The position numbers and the translations under genes were made by a program. A stretch of DNA of 64,000 nt, from contig JAPFFF010000023.1 in the NCBI GenBank assembly GCA_039105265.1, forward strand, positions 1,364,001-1,428,000, given 5' to 3'. Position 1 is the stretch's first letter. Each line of letters begins with the position of its first letter. Below are positions 19,379-30,454 of this stretch, in pieces. This stretch comes from Tritrichomonas musculus (taxonomy: Eukaryota > Parabasalia > Tritrichomonadida > Tritrichomonadidae). The notes beneath the pieces are model-generated. The model was not told the origin of the DNA, did not search any database, and saw only the letters and a list, made by a program, of their open reading frames with translations.

Positions 19379-20692
19379 TTAATTTTCTTCTTCCTCTTCG
19401 AAGACTTGCTGTGAATCTTGGCTTTGATTTTCATCTTCCTTTTTATCGTTTTCTTTTTGTTTATTTATTTGGCAGCAGCCAGGCTTTCCACAGCATTTAA
19501 ATCGGTGGCAGCATCTCATTACTCTTTGGTCATTATCTTGCTTTTCATCTGGCTTCTTTCCACATTGAGAGCGACAATGCATCATGTATTTCTTCCACAT
19601 GAACCACCTTAACCATCTCCGTCTCATCTGCCTTTGTCTTTCTGCTCTAATCCACCAAAGCCAGGCTGGCGAGAATCCGGGACTACATTGGCATCTTCTT
19701 TGCCAATCTCCGCATGGCGAATGGCATCGTTGTGGCCATTGTGATTGCATTCCACATCCCCAAAAGTTTGGCCATTGTTGCTGCATTTGCATTTGTCTTT
19801 GTGCCAAGAACCACCACCTCCACCGTGGAGGGCAGTACTGGTGGCAATGGTGCCTCCGTGGGCATTCGGCACAAGGAGGTTGATTTGATGTCATGCAACG
19901 TCTTCTTCCTTCACATGGCCACCATTTTGAGCATGGATTTTCTTGCTGCTGTTGTTGCATCTGCCTTTGCCTTTGTGCCCAGAACCACGAGCAGGCTCCT
20001 GGCGGGAAACGATGGCAACAATGGCCCCTTCTTGGGCATTCTTCACAATGTGATCGGCATGGTTTTGAGCTTTGTTCTGGCTTTTCACACTTGCCCCAGT
20101 TTGGGCATTGAGATTGGCATTGTGGCTGTTCTTGCTGCATTTGATTTCTCCTCTGTGCCCAGTAATGCCACATCCAAGAAGGCTGGCAGTGGTGGTGAGG
20201 ATGGCATCTTCTCGGACATTCTTGTTGTGCATTTTGATTTGGCTCGGATTCTTCGTCATTCTTCTTTTCACATTTGAATTGATGCTGGCAGCATCTTCTT
20301 TGCTCGCATCCTCCCCAATTTGGCTGAGGCTGCTGTTGTGAGCATTGCCACCATCTGTAATATGGGGAGCATTGGCCCCATCCGCCGCATCTCCAACCAT
20401 GACAACCCCATTGATGGCATGGTTTTCTTTGTCCACAATCATTTTTATTGTCATTGCTGTTGTTATCATCATCAGAGTCTGGGTTCTTTTGTGATTGCTG
20501 TTCTTTCCATTCTTTATATTTTTGGACTTTCAATTTCCATTGTTGTCCATATAATTGGTAGAGCTTTCTCTTGGTTTCTTGAATTTCTTTCATTAATTCT
20601 TCTTCTCTTTTTTCTTCTTTTGGCTCAACTTCTTCTTTTTTATTATCGTTGTTGTTATTATTATTGTTTTGATCGGGCTGTATTTCACTCAT
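19379..20692 (-). CDS. Cys/Trp/His-rich tandem-repeat protein of unknown function
   Basis: A 437-residue frame from ATG 20690-20692. It opens with a poly-Asn stretch and a charged coiled coil (KEEKREEELMKEIQETKRK, then YGQQWKLKVQKYKEWKEQQ). Residues ~85-400 are extraordinarily rich in Cys, Trp, His, Arg, Gln and Pro. Units of about 55-65 residues recur: ECPRR + a Cys/His knuckle + Pro-aromatic cluster (WMWHYWAQRRNQMQ, CSWFWAQRQRQMQ, RWRWWFLAQRQMQMQ, WLWWIRAERQRQMRR) + a CPNWGKCE or SKWWPCEG knuckle. It ends with CCHRFKCCGKPGCC and an acidic tail. No signal peptide or transmembrane helix is seen, so the cysteines may bind metal in the cytosol or nucleus. I recognise no family. The region is markedly GC-richer than its neighbours, and long open frames exist on other phases; this one is chosen for its natural start, coiled coil and full-length openness. 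Confidence 0.65.
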   Translation of the reverse strand: MSEIQPDQNNNNNNNDNKKEEVEPKEEKREEELMKEIQETKRKLYQLYGQQWKLKVQKYKEWKEQQSQKNPDSDDDNNSNDNKNDCGQRKPCHQWGCHGWRCGGWGQCSPYYRWWQCSQQQPQPNWGGCEQRRCCQHQFKCEKKNDEESEPNQNAQQECPRRCHPHHHCQPSWMWHYWAQRRNQMQQEQPQCQSQCPNWGKCEKPEQSSKPCRSHCEECPRRGHCCHRFPPGACSWFWAQRQRQMQQQQQENPCSKWWPCEGRRRCMTSNQPPCAECPRRHHCHQYCPPRWRWWFLAQRQMQMQQQWPNFWGCGMQSQWPQRCHSPCGDWQRRCQCSPGFSPAWLWWIRAERQRQMRRRWLRWFMWKKYMMHCRSQCGKKPDEKQDNDQRVMRCCHRFKCCGKPGCCQINKQKENDKKEDENQSQDSQQVFEEEEEN

Positions 20693-21420
20693 CAAAATTA
20701 AAAATGATGTAAAAATTCCCAGATCTATTTTGTGTTAAAAATTTCAAACACCCATTCAAAATTATTGTGAAGTGATATCAGTTTTGACTACAAATTAAAA
20801 TAGCTTTTTTGTGTAAAAATTTGTTTATTTATGTTTAAAAAGTAAAATAATTATTTATGAATCCAAAAATCGCGAATTTTCATATGTTTGAAATTCATAA
20901 CAACGTTTTTATTTACATTCAAAAAATTGATAAAAATCAATTCAAAATGCTATCGTATTTTTATTACTAAAAAACAAAATAGATCAATTTTTATAGCATA
21001 ATAAAGCAATTAAACATCTAATTTTTATTCATTTTTAAATTTAAAAATAATATTTTCATCAACAACTTTTTTTATGAGGAATTACGTCCAGGATAAGATT
21101 TGTTTTAACACATTTTGTGATAAAATTATAATAGATATATTTGATTGCAATCGAAAGCTATTTTATAAAACTTTTTTTCCATATTCTATACATAAAAAAA
21201 AAATACATAAAAGAGAGTTTTAAATTAATTAACTAGATTTTATTTACTGTGACTTGAAGATCAATATCGAGATAAATCGAGATGAGACGTGATGGAATTG
21301 AAATTCTGGTTAATGAAAAGCATCTAATAAAAGTATGATTTCCGATGGTCTTTACAGAAGAAGAAATTGAAATACTTGTCAGTGATGAACAAACGCCAAA
21401 AGAATATTTTCCAATGATTT
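20693..21420. other. Intergenic interval
   Basis: About 700 bp, AT-rich. Near 21280-21450 the words GGAATTGAAATTC and TTTACAGA(A/T)GA recur two to three times (about 21294, 21350, 21422, 21432), which extends the F5/8C relic's degenerate 3' end. I see no intact gene. Confidence 0.5.
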
Positions 21421-21813
21421 TTACAGATGATGGAATTGAAATTCATTTTGGTGATTTGAATCATCAATTTTGAATGTGTTAATGGCCATGTAATTGTTAA
21501 GGCTGGTTTCGCCGTTTCGTGTGTCAAGAGGTGTCCAGTTTGAGTCGTCATTCGAGCCCTCGACAACCCAGTTTTTCAAATGACTCGGCGTTGCTATTGA
21601 TGTGTGCGACTTGATTGAGTAGTGAGTTGGATGGACTTTCTTTTCTTTGAAGTCGTATTTGATCCAGTTGTTTTCAACATTATTTGAGAAGTACGTATTA
21701 TCTCTGTCAAAATCAACGACATTTTTTGCTTCATAGACGCCACTGAATATATTCAATGATGTAACTGAGACGACATTTTTATCAGACACATTTCCACCGC
21801 ATTCTTGGCTCAT
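21421..21813 (-). pseudogene. F5/8C domain fragment
   Basis: A 130-codon frame from ATG encodes most of a discoidin-type domain of the same subfamily as 11.2 and 63.5 kb: CGGNVSDKNVVSVTS, VVDFDRDNTYFSN, WIKYDFKEKKVHPTHYSIKS, LKNWVVEGSNDDSNWTPLD. The usual last strand (FRYLRL..-G-N-W ... FE.YG) is missing; the frame ends in a short FQFHHL tail, and the N-terminal BTB-like module is absent. It is therefore a truncated relic, although an ATG exists at its left end. It sits just 3' of the BEACH gene, on the same strand. Confidence 0.72.
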
Positions 21814-21924
21814 TTTCCTGATGATTCCATTTGTAAATATATTTGTAAATTTTATTCCTTTGATATCGCTTTTTATTACTCTTTTTAAAAAATAATTTTG
21901 AATAACTGTAAATGATAAAAATAC

Positions 21925-24900
21925 TTATAAGTTAGTGGGAAGACATTCTGGACAAATCTGTGAATCCTTCAAACATTCAGCACAAAAGGCTCTTTTACAA
22001 GATGTGCAAAATTTGAGAGGTTTATTTCCACAAGATGGGCATCCTTCAAATACATTTATATCAAATTCTTTAGCATCATCGCCGACATTTTTTTTGGTCC
22101 AAAAGAAGGCGTTCTGGCAGTCATCGACTGTCAAAAAGAAGAAATTTTGTAGACTAAATGAAATTCTCTCAATTTTTGAATTATGACACTTTTTCAAGTC
22201 CTTCACAAAAAGTTCAGCTGATTCAATTTTTGGCGATATTAACACAATTGAGCCATCATTAAAACCGCAAATAACCGTTCTCTCACATTCAAAAATTGGC
22301 TGAGGAACAACTGCAAATGCTGAAATTTTCTTCTCAAATTTATGTTTTGAGAACAATTTTCCGTTAAGGTCAAATAAATAACATGAAAAATTGTCACACA
22401 CCCAAAAAGTGCCAGAGTTATCATCAAATTGGCAAAACCGGATTTTTCTCTCAAAATTGAGAACTCGGTGATATGAAAAACGATAAAACGGCCAAATATA
22501 AACCGTTTTTCCATAAAAAGTTGCAGCAACCAATTCAGAGTCATTAACCGTCGTTGCTTGGTCGTACAAAAATAAGCGTTTATTGACCAATTCAATTTTT
22601 GAAGGAAGTCCGCTTTCATACAAAATTCTGTAAACAAATGATTTTCCGTTCCGCAAGTCGATTGCAAAGAACATGAATCTTTGCGATATGGAAATTGACC
22701 TTGCCGTGCTAAACTCTTCAGAATTGATAGAAAAGATTTTTTTGTTGGCTTTAACATCAATTAAATAGACAGAAGACTCATTCCGATCAACGCAAATGTA
22801 GATCGGACAAGTGCAGGATACACGAGACGATAGAGGCGGCAAATCTGTGATGATCGAATCATCAGCCAGAAGAGAAAACGATGGCACAGTTCCTTCGAGC
22901 TTCTGACACAGAATCTGGGAATCGGTTGTGAAGTGAGGTGAAGGACGATTTAATTTTTCAATTGATTCTTTAACACCAATTTTTTTGATAAAATCAACGA
23001 TAGAGTTGATGTTCTCTTTCAATTCAATTGAATTTGAATACCTATCGTCACCTGTCATGAGTCCATTAATCAAATTGGAATGAAGTGACTCATTGATTGG
23101 CGAAAAAGTGCCAAAAACTGAAAAAGTGCCAGGAAATTGAATGAACTTATTTTGATCTATGTAACCGTTACCTTCACAAATATTGAGAAGAACGATCATT
23201 TGTGAAGTTGAAATGGTGCCTTGAATCCAGTTTTGAATAACTTCGTTTTTATTTTTGAGAGAATCATGTGATGTGAACAAACATATGTCTTGAAACGGTT
23301 GATTGTCAAAAAAAATACTTTCAATGTTATCGAGAGCAAAAGTGCCGCTTGTCATTGTCCAAAATGTGACACTTTTTGAGTTGTTCTGATTGAGTGCAAT
23401 GATTGAATTCAAGGGAATCTTGATGACTATTTTTCCATCAGAAACCGTTGTAATTCCCCAGAATCCATTGATCACTTCCATGACAAATTGTGCAACTAAT
23501 TCAGGATTCAGAGGATAGTTCGCATTTGGCGAAAATGAAGACGAATTTCTGCCACAAAATGGAGCCAGCTCCAACTCATCTGGCTTCAATGTAAGAATTG
23601 TTGGAATTGAGTAATTAAACCTCCTCAGCCGGCAGTTAATTACAATCGGATACACCAACAAATTTGGCAACTTAGTAGGCGAAACCATTGATTGTCTTCT
23701 TTTCAATTTTCTATCGATCATTTGTTGTGCATCTTCTGTTTCAATCACAGTCATTTTCGATACAGGCTGAGGACTTCCCTGCATATTTGAGTTTGTTCTT
23801 TTTGTTCTTCTCTTAAATATTGACTTCGAAACTTTTTCAGAATCATCCAAATTTGCTTTCTGAACAGCCAAATTTAGCTTTGCCTTTTTCATGTAGAGTT
23901 TGTTATCAATGATGAACTGGATCGCTTCTTCATATGACCGAATCGGTGCTGGAACGAACAAACGAGGAAGAGAAGCAGGGAACGAAAAAGGAAGCAATTT
24001 CTTTAATTTTCGATCAACTTCGTTTTTCTCTGGTGTAACAGTGATTGAACCATTTATGGATTCAAAAAGTTTCTCAATTGAATAATTGAAGTATTCTTGA
24101 GAATTTGTCACATTTTGGGCTGAATTGAAATTCTTCTTCAAAAATTGAGAGAACTCTTTTTGCCTCTTCTGACAAATGAAGTATGTTTTAGTCAGCTCTT
24201 TTGAATAAACGAGCAATTCAGACATCATTGATTGGAAACAATTACTTTTCTCATTTTTGACTAATTTTGTTATTGAGCCAAGTGAATTCAAAGCTTTGTT
24301 CCATTTATTCATGATTGAATTATCTTGAATTTCGACATGATTAAGAAGATCTTCAACTTTTTTATTTTTCTGGTCAATTTTTGTAATTTCAAGAAACTTT
24401 TTGAAAAAGGTGTCAAATTCATTGTAACAGTTATGTGCAACTTTTTGAAAGAAGCAAAGATAATTTTCAGTTGTATTTGGCGATTGTAACGATAACTCAC
24501 TGAATATCTGAGCATTTTGCTGAAGAATGTTAAATAAAATTGGTAATGATTCATCTTCACAATTTGAGAAAATGCTGATCATCAAGTTATTTATTGATGG
24601 CAATGCTTTCATGAATGATTTTGAATACAAATCACTCAAACGAGTTACAATGACAAATATGCTAGACAGAATGAATTGGAAGTTGAATTTCATCAATCCA
24701 GAACTGCTCATGTAATGCAGAATTGGAATAAAGTGAATTATCAAGGACTCAGATTGAAAAGTTTGTGATAAAATGGTCAAAGAACTTGTAACAAATTGAC
24801 AAACAAATGTTTCGGCAATTTCTTTCTCAGAAACCAAAAGAACACACAATATTGGTGAGAAAAAGTGAATAAATTGATCTTTCGATGATGAAAGAATGAC

Positions 24901-27900
24901 ATTAATATGAAATATGAAAAGGTCTGAATTTGGAATGAAACTTTTGAACTCTTTAAAGAAAAATTGATCAGTTCTCAATGGCAAATTGTTATCAATTTCT
25001 CTGGCTGCTTGAATAACCGTTTTCCAAATGTGATATGATAAATCTGACACTTTTGGTGGACTAATTACAGTGCCTTCAATTTTAATAGATGAAAGAGAAA
25101 TGTCACTTTTATTATTTTCAAAACCAAGCAACAATGGATACCAAATTGTCATGAAATGTTGTGCAGACTTGTTCAATGATATGTTCTTCACATTTGTTAA
25201 ACAAAATTGGATTTCTTTATTAAATGAAAGTTGAAATGTTTTACCTGTTCGTGCAACAGAATGTAATGAAACAACCGTCAGTGACCAAATCAATGCCAAT
25301 ATGAGGCAAACAATTGGCGTGCTTTTCATTGTGGTTCCATCATCGTCAGTAACAATGCCAATTACTTGATCCCAGATGTCCTGATAAATAAATAATGGAA
25401 AGAAAGCGGTTAAGAACAAATTATTGACCACCAAAATTCCTGGTGATTTCTTCTCAATTAAGACAAAGATTTTAAAGAAGGATCTCTTGAAGGCGTTTTG
25501 AGAAATAACAAAAAGATTTATCATGTCATCCAATGGAATGATTGATTTAATATTTTCAATGCTTTCTGATTGATTGAAAAAGTCATAAAAACAGTCAATC
25601 ATATTGAATTGTAATTCAGTGTTATTAATGTCATAAAACAATAAAAATTGCTCATCAAAACATGAAGATTTGTTTTCTTCATTATCAAGATTAATTTCAC
25701 ATTGAACAGAAATATTTCTTTTATTAAAAATGAGCAAGTATTGGTCATGTTCATCATCATTCTGTTCTTCTTCTTTCTCTTCTTTTTCAGCTGAATTATC
25801 AGATTTTTTTGTTGATTGAAATTCGCATTGAATTTCTTTGTTTTGTCTTTGATACATATAATGATGACATTGAAAAAGTTTAACCAAGCATTCTTGACAT
25901 TTTGGCAATGTTTGTGAATCATTCAGAAAAGTTGTCATCATTTCTTTGCTTGTTTGATTTTGAATGATTTTTGACGATAAAAAGAATTGGAATTTATCGA
26001 AATCATCCAAAAAATCAAACGTTTTAAAGTAAGAAACCAAAGAAGAGATGATGAAATTATTTGAAACATTCTTCCAAAAGAGTATATTTCGAAGAATTTC
26101 ATCAAGCAAAATTTTTTTATTTTCATTTTCTGAGAAGAAATCAAGAACTTTACAAAACCGTTCTTCTGTTAATTTTTCAGGGCTTGATGCAAAGAAAGTC
26201 AACAAAGAAGAAAACAAATTAACATTTGAATTTTTTATGATCAAATAGACTTTGAAATAAAGAGATAAAATTTTGTTAAATTCAATGTCATTTTCGGTTT
26301 TTTTCAAAATTTCAAAGAAGTAATTTAATTTCTTTTCTGATTTGAAATGCTCTGGAAAACCATAATAAGGAACAGGAAGCATGTTTCGATCAGCCAAGAA
26401 ATCAGAAGAAGGAACAATAAGATGGTCTTCATTCAATTTTGTTAATGATGAAGGACCCAATTCAAAAATTGTATTTAAATCATGAGTCTTACTGTTGTAG
26501 ATACGAATTGCTGGTCCAATGAACAAGTAAGAAGCGTAAACAAGGAATCCGAAATCATCAAACTCAGACAAATCTACAGGTGAAGCAAAAACAGCCTTAT
26601 TTAAATTGACATAAATTTTCACTTTATGTGAAAGAACTTTTGGTGAAAAGGACACAAAAATGTGGTTCCATTGAAGAGGATTGATTGGTACTAAATACTC
26701 AGTCCCTTCGTAATTAGCAATCAAGTTGTTGCTCTTGTAAAAGAGGCTAAATTTTGAGGCATGGAAAAATGGAACTTTTAAAGAATCATCAATCTTTTTA
26801 TCAAACCGAATCCAGAAAGAAATCGATCTGAATTTCATTTCGTAAACTTTTTCAAAGGTGTATTCAAAAAGTTGGAAAAGTGGAAAATGGTCATACGAAG
26901 GATCAGCAAATTGTTCAAGCTCCGTTGGTGTCTTAAGAAGCTGATAAAATATATCGTCTGTTATATATCTATTGGCAACGTCCTTCAAGATTGGCAAATT
27001 CATTAAATTTTTGTATTTTTTTAGCACTTTTTTCGAGCCAATAAGAGATGCATTGTATGGATCAACTTTTTCTGGGCATGTAATAAGGTGAAATAAAGAA
27101 TAAACTTTGATTGGAAAATAAACGGTCGGCGTCTCAAATCCATAAACCAAAGAATGGATGTCGCCTTCTTCAAGAGAAAATAAAGGATGATCTTTTGGAA
27201 GTGACTCAATAAATTCATCGACATTTTTATTTGCCAAACGTTTGGTCAATCCAATGATCAAATTTTTGACCATTTGAATGTCAATTATTTTTTGATTAAA
27301 AATTGAATCAATCCACTTCAGTCCATATTCCCTCAAAAAGTTGATTACAAGAGTGGCACTTTTTGAAAAAGAATAAATTAAGGCTTCACAAAAGCAACCG
27401 TTTTTCGTGTCATCTATCAATTTCATAATTTCTCTCAAATTTTTTGATGTACCTGAAATTGCTAAAAAGCCGGAAACGATAGAAACAAGTTCGTTATTTT
27501 TTATCGCAACATGAATCACTTTTTCAAGAACATCGGGACGAATTGACTCAGCTTCAGGCAGTGAATAAATGTCATAAACAATCTGCACGAAAGTTTCTGA
27601 TTTTTCAAAAAGTTCACTTAACATGTCAATTGAAGGCTGTATGACAAATACCTTCAGAAAAAGTGAATTGAATAGAAATTCGAGATTAATCAAGTGGTGA
27701 TAAACCAGACTTTCAACAGTGTCAATTCCAAAAAAGAGATACTCAAGATTGTCACTTTTTTCTTCTTCCACTTTTGAGAAGTAACAAGGCAAAAATTGAG
27801 AGACAAGTGAAACGTCAATTGAATTCACCAATTTCATAACATAAATGAGCTTTGAAGTTGGCGTCTGAGGAGTTATCCACTCTGAAAAAGTGACAGCTGA

Positions 27901-28818
27901 ATTGACTTCATTTGCAATTTCTGGATGTGATTGAATAAGTTTAAAACCGCTGTCAAAAAATTGAGATTGAATTCTCAAATTTTTTCTATAGAAATCAACA
28001 ACATTTGTCAAAAGAGAAAAGTTCGGCGGATCAATGAAAATCAAATATGTAAAGCATTCAATTATTGAGTCAAATGGAGCATCATTCAATAATTCTGAGA
28101 GCAATTCAAAATTTTGTTTGTCGTTAAAATAGAATTTGAATTTATCGTTGATCGAAAATAAGCCAGATAAAAAAACCGAAATTTCTGGGAAAATTGACAC
28201 ATTTGGCCTTTGTTGGCGAAAATTGTCAATAAGAGGTTGAAAATCGTAATCTGAAAGTAGGTTAAGGGGCGAAACTTTGAAAATAAGATTCGTATAAAAT
28301 TGACAAATTTCTTTCGATGAAACAGTTAGAAAAAGTTTCTGAAAAGTCAAATTAAACATAGATTCATTGATAAAATCACTGAAAAATAACTCATCTGAAA
28401 AAATGTCAATGCTAATTCGTTCATTTTTTAATATATTAAATCTTTCTTCGTCCCCATTTGCTAGAAATAAAAATAATGTCATATAAGATATTGCTGAAAA
28501 AGTAACACCAGTTTTTGATACAATTAAATTGAGAAGATGGAATGTTTGATGAACTAAATCGGGTTCAAAAGTAAAAGAACAAACATGGACAATAATATTT
28601 TCAATAATAATCCGAGGAAAATAGTTAAGCAATTTTTTATTGGTTTCTTCTTTTAAAAAGACTTCAAAATCTCTGGTAAATTGCGTAAACTCAATGAGAT
28701 CAAGTTTTGATTTGGATTGTTGAAAATTTTCAAAAGAAATTTTTAATTGCCTGCATACATTTGAAGCATCTATCTCACTACTTGTTGGAGCAACATTTGT
28801 ATATTTCTTTTGTTTCAT
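21925..28818 (-). CDS. Giant BEACH-family protein (lectin-like, PH-BEACH-like, WD40-like, zinc finger)
   Basis: One uninterrupted frame of ~2,297 residues. I choose the ATG at 28816-28818 (MKQKKYTNVAPTS); an earlier in-frame ATG exists upstream at 28879-28881 but its extension is low-complexity. The long helical N-terminal half resembles the armadillo-type part of BEACH proteins. A ConA-like lectin segment lies around residues 655-790 (ISFWIRFDKKIDD, QWNHIFVSFSPK). After a disordered Lys-rich linker come a PH-like part (residues ~1720-1850) and a reduced BEACH region (IQNWIQGTISTSQMIVLLN, ~1860-1990), then WD40-like blades and a C-terminal Cys-rich finger (CPSCGNK...CTSCKRAFCAECL...CPECL, ~2255-2295) of FYVE/RING-like spacing. 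BEACH proteins govern membrane trafficking and organelle size. The BEACH core is unusually short and divergent. Confidence 0.85.
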   Translation of the reverse strand: MKQKKYTNVAPTSSEIDASNVCRQLKISFENFQQSKSKLDLIEFTQFTRDFEVFLKEETNKKLLNYFPRIIIENIIVHVCSFTFEPDLVHQTFHLLNLIVSKTGVTFSAISYMTLFLFLANGDEERFNILKNERISIDIFSDELFFSDFINESMFNLTFQKLFLTVSSKEICQFYTNLIFKVSPLNLLSDYDFQPLIDNFRQQRPNVSIFPEISVFLSGLFSINDKFKFYFNDKQNFELLSELLNDAPFDSIIECFTYLIFIDPPNFSLLTNVVDFYRKNLRIQSQFFDSGFKLIQSHPEIANEVNSAVTFSEWITPQTPTSKLIYVMKLVNSIDVSLVSQFLPCYFSKVEEEKSDNLEYLFFGIDTVESLVYHHLINLEFLFNSLFLKVFVIQPSIDMLSELFEKSETFVQIVYDIYSLPEAESIRPDVLEKVIHVAIKNNELVSIVSGFLAISGTSKNLREIMKLIDDTKNGCFCEALIYSFSKSATLVINFLREYGLKWIDSIFNQKIIDIQMVKNLIIGLTKRLANKNVDEFIESLPKDHPLFSLEEGDIHSLVYGFETPTVYFPIKVYSLFHLITCPEKVDPYNASLIGSKKVLKKYKNLMNLPILKDVANRYITDDIFYQLLKTPTELEQFADPSYDHFPLFQLFEYTFEKVYEMKFRSISFWIRFDKKIDDSLKVPFFHASKFSLFYKSNNLIANYEGTEYLVPINPLQWNHIFVSFSPKVLSHKVKIYVNLNKAVFASPVDLSEFDDFGFLVYASYLFIGPAIRIYNSKTHDLNTIFELGPSSLTKLNEDHLIVPSSDFLADRNMLPVPYYGFPEHFKSEKKLNYFFEILKKTENDIEFNKILSLYFKVYLIIKNSNVNLFSSLLTFFASSPEKLTEERFCKVLDFFSENENKKILLDEILRNILFWKNVSNNFIISSLVSYFKTFDFLDDFDKFQFFLSSKIIQNQTSKEMMTTFLNDSQTLPKCQECLVKLFQCHHYMYQRQNKEIQCEFQSTKKSDNSAEKEEKEEEQNDDEHDQYLLIFNKRNISVQCEINLDNEENKSSCFDEQFLLFYDINNTELQFNMIDCFYDFFNQSESIENIKSIIPLDDMINLFVISQNAFKRSFFKIFVLIEKKSPGILVVNNLFLTAFFPLFIYQDIWDQVIGIVTDDDGTTMKSTPIVCLILALIWSLTVVSLHSVARTGKTFQLSFNKEIQFCLTNVKNISLNKSAQHFMTIWYPLLLGFENNKSDISLSSIKIEGTVISPPKVSDLSYHIWKTVIQAAREIDNNLPLRTDQFFFKEFKSFIPNSDLFIFHINVILSSSKDQFIHFFSPILCVLLVSEKEIAETFVCQFVTSSLTILSQTFQSESLIIHFIPILHYMSSSGLMKFNFQFILSSIFVIVTRLSDLYSKSFMKALPSINNLMISIFSNCEDESLPILFNILQQNAQIFSELSLQSPNTTENYLCFFQKVAHNCYNEFDTFFKKFLEITKIDQKNKKVEDLLNHVEIQDNSIMNKWNKALNSLGSITKLVKNEKSNCFQSMMSELLVYSKELTKTYFICQKRQKEFSQFLKKNFNSAQNVTNSQEYFNYSIEKLFESINGSITVTPEKNEVDRKLKKLLPFSFPASLPRLFVPAPIRSYEEAIQFIIDNKLYMKKAKLNLAVQKANLDDSEKVSKSIFKRRTKRTNSNMQGSPQPVSKMTVIETEDAQQMIDRKLKRRQSMVSPTKLPNLLVYPIVINCRLRRFNYSIPTILTLKPDELELAPFCGRNSSSFSPNANYPLNPELVAQFVMEVINGFWGITTVSDGKIVIKIPLNSIIALNQNNSKSVTFWTMTSGTFALDNIESIFFDNQPFQDICLFTSHDSLKNKNEVIQNWIQGTISTSQMIVLLNICEGNGYIDQNKFIQFPGTFSVFGTFSPINESLHSNLINGLMTGDDRYSNSIELKENINSIVDFIKKIGVKESIEKLNRPSPHFTTDSQILCQKLEGTVPSFSLLADDSIITDLPPLSSRVSCTCPIYICVDRNESSVYLIDVKANKKIFSINSEEFSTARSISISQRFMFFAIDLRNGKSFVYRILYESGLPSKIELVNKRLFLYDQATTVNDSELVAATFYGKTVYIWPFYRFSYHRVLNFERKIRFCQFDDNSGTFWVCDNFSCYLFDLNGKLFSKHKFEKKISAFAVVPQPIFECERTVICGFNDGSIVLISPKIESAELFVKDLKKCHNSKIERISFSLQNFFFLTVDDCQNAFFWTKKNVGDDAKEFDINVFEGCPSCGNKPLKFCTSCKRAFCAECLKDSQICPECLPTNL

Positions 28819-29765
28819 TTGAATTTTTATTTTATATTTTTTAAAAAAGCAATAAAAATATTCTTTCAATTTTATGACCATTTTTCTTTTCAAAAATTCA
28901 ATATTATTTAATATATACTCAGAATTCTAAATATCAATTTTTTGAGATGAAATAAATTTAGAAGCATAATGATGGCATATTTATAAAGTAATTAAAAATT
29001 AAAAAGTAATTTTGATGGCTTTCTTATCTTAAATTAAATGTTGATAATAAGTTGATTTTAATTCAAAAATTCTCTTATTTAAATTAATATATAATAAATA
29101 GTATCATATAATTAAAATATTTTTTATTATACATATCATTCATTTTGTATAGAATACGAGATATCATTAAAACAATTTTTAAAAATTGTATATCAAAAAA
29201 AAAATCATTCATTTCTCAAAAGAATGTTTTAGAAGAAGAAAGAAAAAATATCAAAATAATTAAATTTAAAGTAAAGAATCTAAAAAATCCATTTATTAAT
29301 GGAAAAATAAAAAGATAAAACGAAAAATTTATTTTTACGTTTTTTTAAATTTCAATTAAACTAGGTCCAAAAATGTTCGACTTAACGTACATAAAAACCG
29401 CATTTTCCACTGAAAATTGACTAAAAAAACGATAAAGTGTCGACAGTTCGTTAAAAGGAAAAGTGCGTGTCCACTTGTTTCCTATTTCAAAAAATACCAA
29501 TAAACAATCCTTGTTGACTGAATAGTAATGATAAAACGAACTATTTATCGATTTGCCGTATTGATTTTTAAGGAACTTTAATTAAATAAAAAATCATATA
29601 ACTTTTTCAGTCAAGATTCATTCTGAATTGAATAAAGAAATTTAATAATGCTTCTTTGTTTCATCATGTGAACTGATTTCTATGATCATTCAATTATTTC
29701 ACTAAATAATCGGTCAAGAAAATCTTTTATTTGCTCTTAATACACATACTATAAAATAATATACA

Positions 29766-29860
29766 GAGAAATCAAATCTGCTAATATTATAATGCCGTCT
29801 GACGACTCAATAAAATTTTTTTTCATACGGCATTAAAATATTAACAGATTTAGAATTCTC
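29766..29860. repeat. Imperfect hairpin / possible mini foldback element
   Basis: Arms of about 34 bp are inverted copies: AAATCTGCTAATATTATAAT plus GCCGT at the left, and the other strand at the right reads AAATCTGTTAATATTTTAAT plus GCCGT. The loop is about 28 bp. No flanking duplication is obvious. It could be a tiny MITE or a structured RNA element. Confidence 0.7.
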
Positions 29861-30454
29861 AAAGAAATTTCAGAAAACAGTTCTGGTTCCACAGCACTTA
29901 GATGAAAGATCTCCACCAGATTTAGAGTTTCCCTCTACAAGAGCAATGAATGAAATTGTTGGAAATTGCTTTTCTGGCTTTAGAAATAATTCTCAAACGT
30001 CAAATGAATTGAATTATTTTGTATAACCTAATCCAAACCAACGGCTGATCACAAATCTGAATATAATGAACAAACAAATCTCAAAGAAATAAGATAATGG
30101 ATACATTTGTAAAAAAAGCTCCTGAATTAACTATCACCACGGTTTATATCAAAGACCCTGAGGTTCCAACCATCAAATGTTTTTTTAAATATTATAATTT
30201 TTTTATATATTTGGCAAAGATAGCATCAATAAATATCGTAAAATTAGACTTAAAAATCTTTTACTAATAAAGAATAATGAAATATATTGTCTGAAGGATT
30301 TTAAAACTGAATATATTGAATTACTTATACGTCAGTTACATACAGAATATCAGTTCTACTAATATAATTTCATGCATTCATGAAATCTAAAATTATTTAT
30401 CAAAATCTTTAAAAATTATTGAAAATTAAAAATATTATCAGTAAATGACGATTT

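Noticed and set aside
19714-20472. Alternative long frames opposite and in other phases of the Cys/Trp-rich gene (19714-20277 plus, 19891-20472 minus)
   Set aside because: They begin mid-repeat, lack a natural start, and the 437-residue minus frame has a coherent coiled-coil N-terminus and regular repeat units.
30099-30270. 58-codon frame starting MDTFVKKAPELT
   Set aside because: The first 25 codons look protein-like but there is no family match I can name and the rest dissolves into AT-rich sequence.
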